Positions 5,410-5,414 of a DNA stretch of 5,414 bases are shown in pieces. Positions within the stretch are counted from its first letter, which is position 1. Every line of letters starts with the position of its first letter. The notes beneath the pieces were generated by a model that saw nothing but the letters and a program-made list of their open reading frames with translations, was not told the DNA's origin and ran no database searches. The stretch comes from Candidatus Aminicenantota bacterium (GTDB taxonomy: Bacteria > Acidobacteriota > Aminicenantia > Aminicenantales > Aminicenantaceae), in the NCBI GenBank assembly GCA_016926925.1, contig JAFGNQ010000323.1, positions 1 to 5,414 on the forward strand. The letters are read 5' to 3'. The position numbers were made by a program, and so were the translations under genes.

Positions 5410-5414
5410 ATTCC

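Larger units (their letters stand above)
5081..5414. other. Gene-poor right flank upstream of the M23 gene
   Basis: No convincing complete gene lies here. The stretch holds the predicted M23 promoter, the 15-bp inverted repeat and the edge hairpin, listed separately. Two minus-strand open frames are present. One enters from the right edge and ends at TGA 5290-5288 after about 41 codons (it includes the residues ISSHFHLAPCQPTQNG). The other is open for 54 codons from 5244 and ends in TGA 5082-5080, with an ATG at 5160 but no good ribosome binding site. The two are in different frames. Neither resembles a family I recognise. They could be the tail of an upstream gene, gene decay, or translation of repeat DNA. 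Confidence 0.5.

Overview
The window reads as an ordinary bacterial chromosome segment of mid GC content. It carries three complete genes, one gene cut by the left edge, and about 330 bases at the right edge with no convincing gene. Strong GGAGG-type ribosome binding sites, sigma70-like promoters, a lipobox lipoprotein and a peptidoglycan-targeting M23 protein all point to a Gram-negative-type bacterium. An archaeal-type fructose-bisphosphate aldolase/phosphatase next to a FecR plus Trp-rich (DUF6600-like) protein is reminiscent of Acidobacteriota/Aminicenantota-type or other deep-branching anaerobic bacteria. That assignment is an inference, not something the sequence proves.

Layout from left to right. 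Positions 1-929 (minus) hold the N-terminal 309 residues of a bifunctional FBP aldolase/phosphatase, a gluconeogenic enzyme, whose C-terminus lies beyond the left edge. Positions 930-1150 are a divergent intergenic region with a good promoter facing each way. Positions 1151-1681 (plus) encode a small lipoprotein whose mature part is extremely Tyr/Trp-rich and then switches to a Ser/Gly/Arg/Lys tail without acidic residues. A canonical intrinsic terminator follows at 1705-1732. Positions 1750-3774 (plus) encode a 674-residue exported protein with a FecR-like domain, a tandem Trp-rich DUF6600-like block and another Ser/Gly/Lys tail. Positions 3785-5080 (minus) encode a membrane-anchored LysM-like plus M23 (LytM/MepM-type) peptidase, convergent with the FecR gene and only 10 bases from its stop.

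The two plus-strand genes look like a cell-envelope pair: both are exported, both have an aromatic-rich block, and both end in a low-complexity basic Ser/Gly tail. The terminator between them leaves no room for a separate promoter, so the second gene probably depends on read-through. The M23 gene faces them and also acts on the envelope. The FBP aldolase/phosphatase is metabolic and appears unrelated. Positions 5081-5414 contain a plausible promoter for the M23 gene, a 15-bp imperfect inverted repeat and a long imperfect hairpin at the edge that may belong to a dispersed repeat. I see no tRNA, rRNA, CRISPR array or insertion sequence. The most unusual items are the aromatic-rich protein pair, the terminator placed against the FecR gene start, and the edge hairpin.
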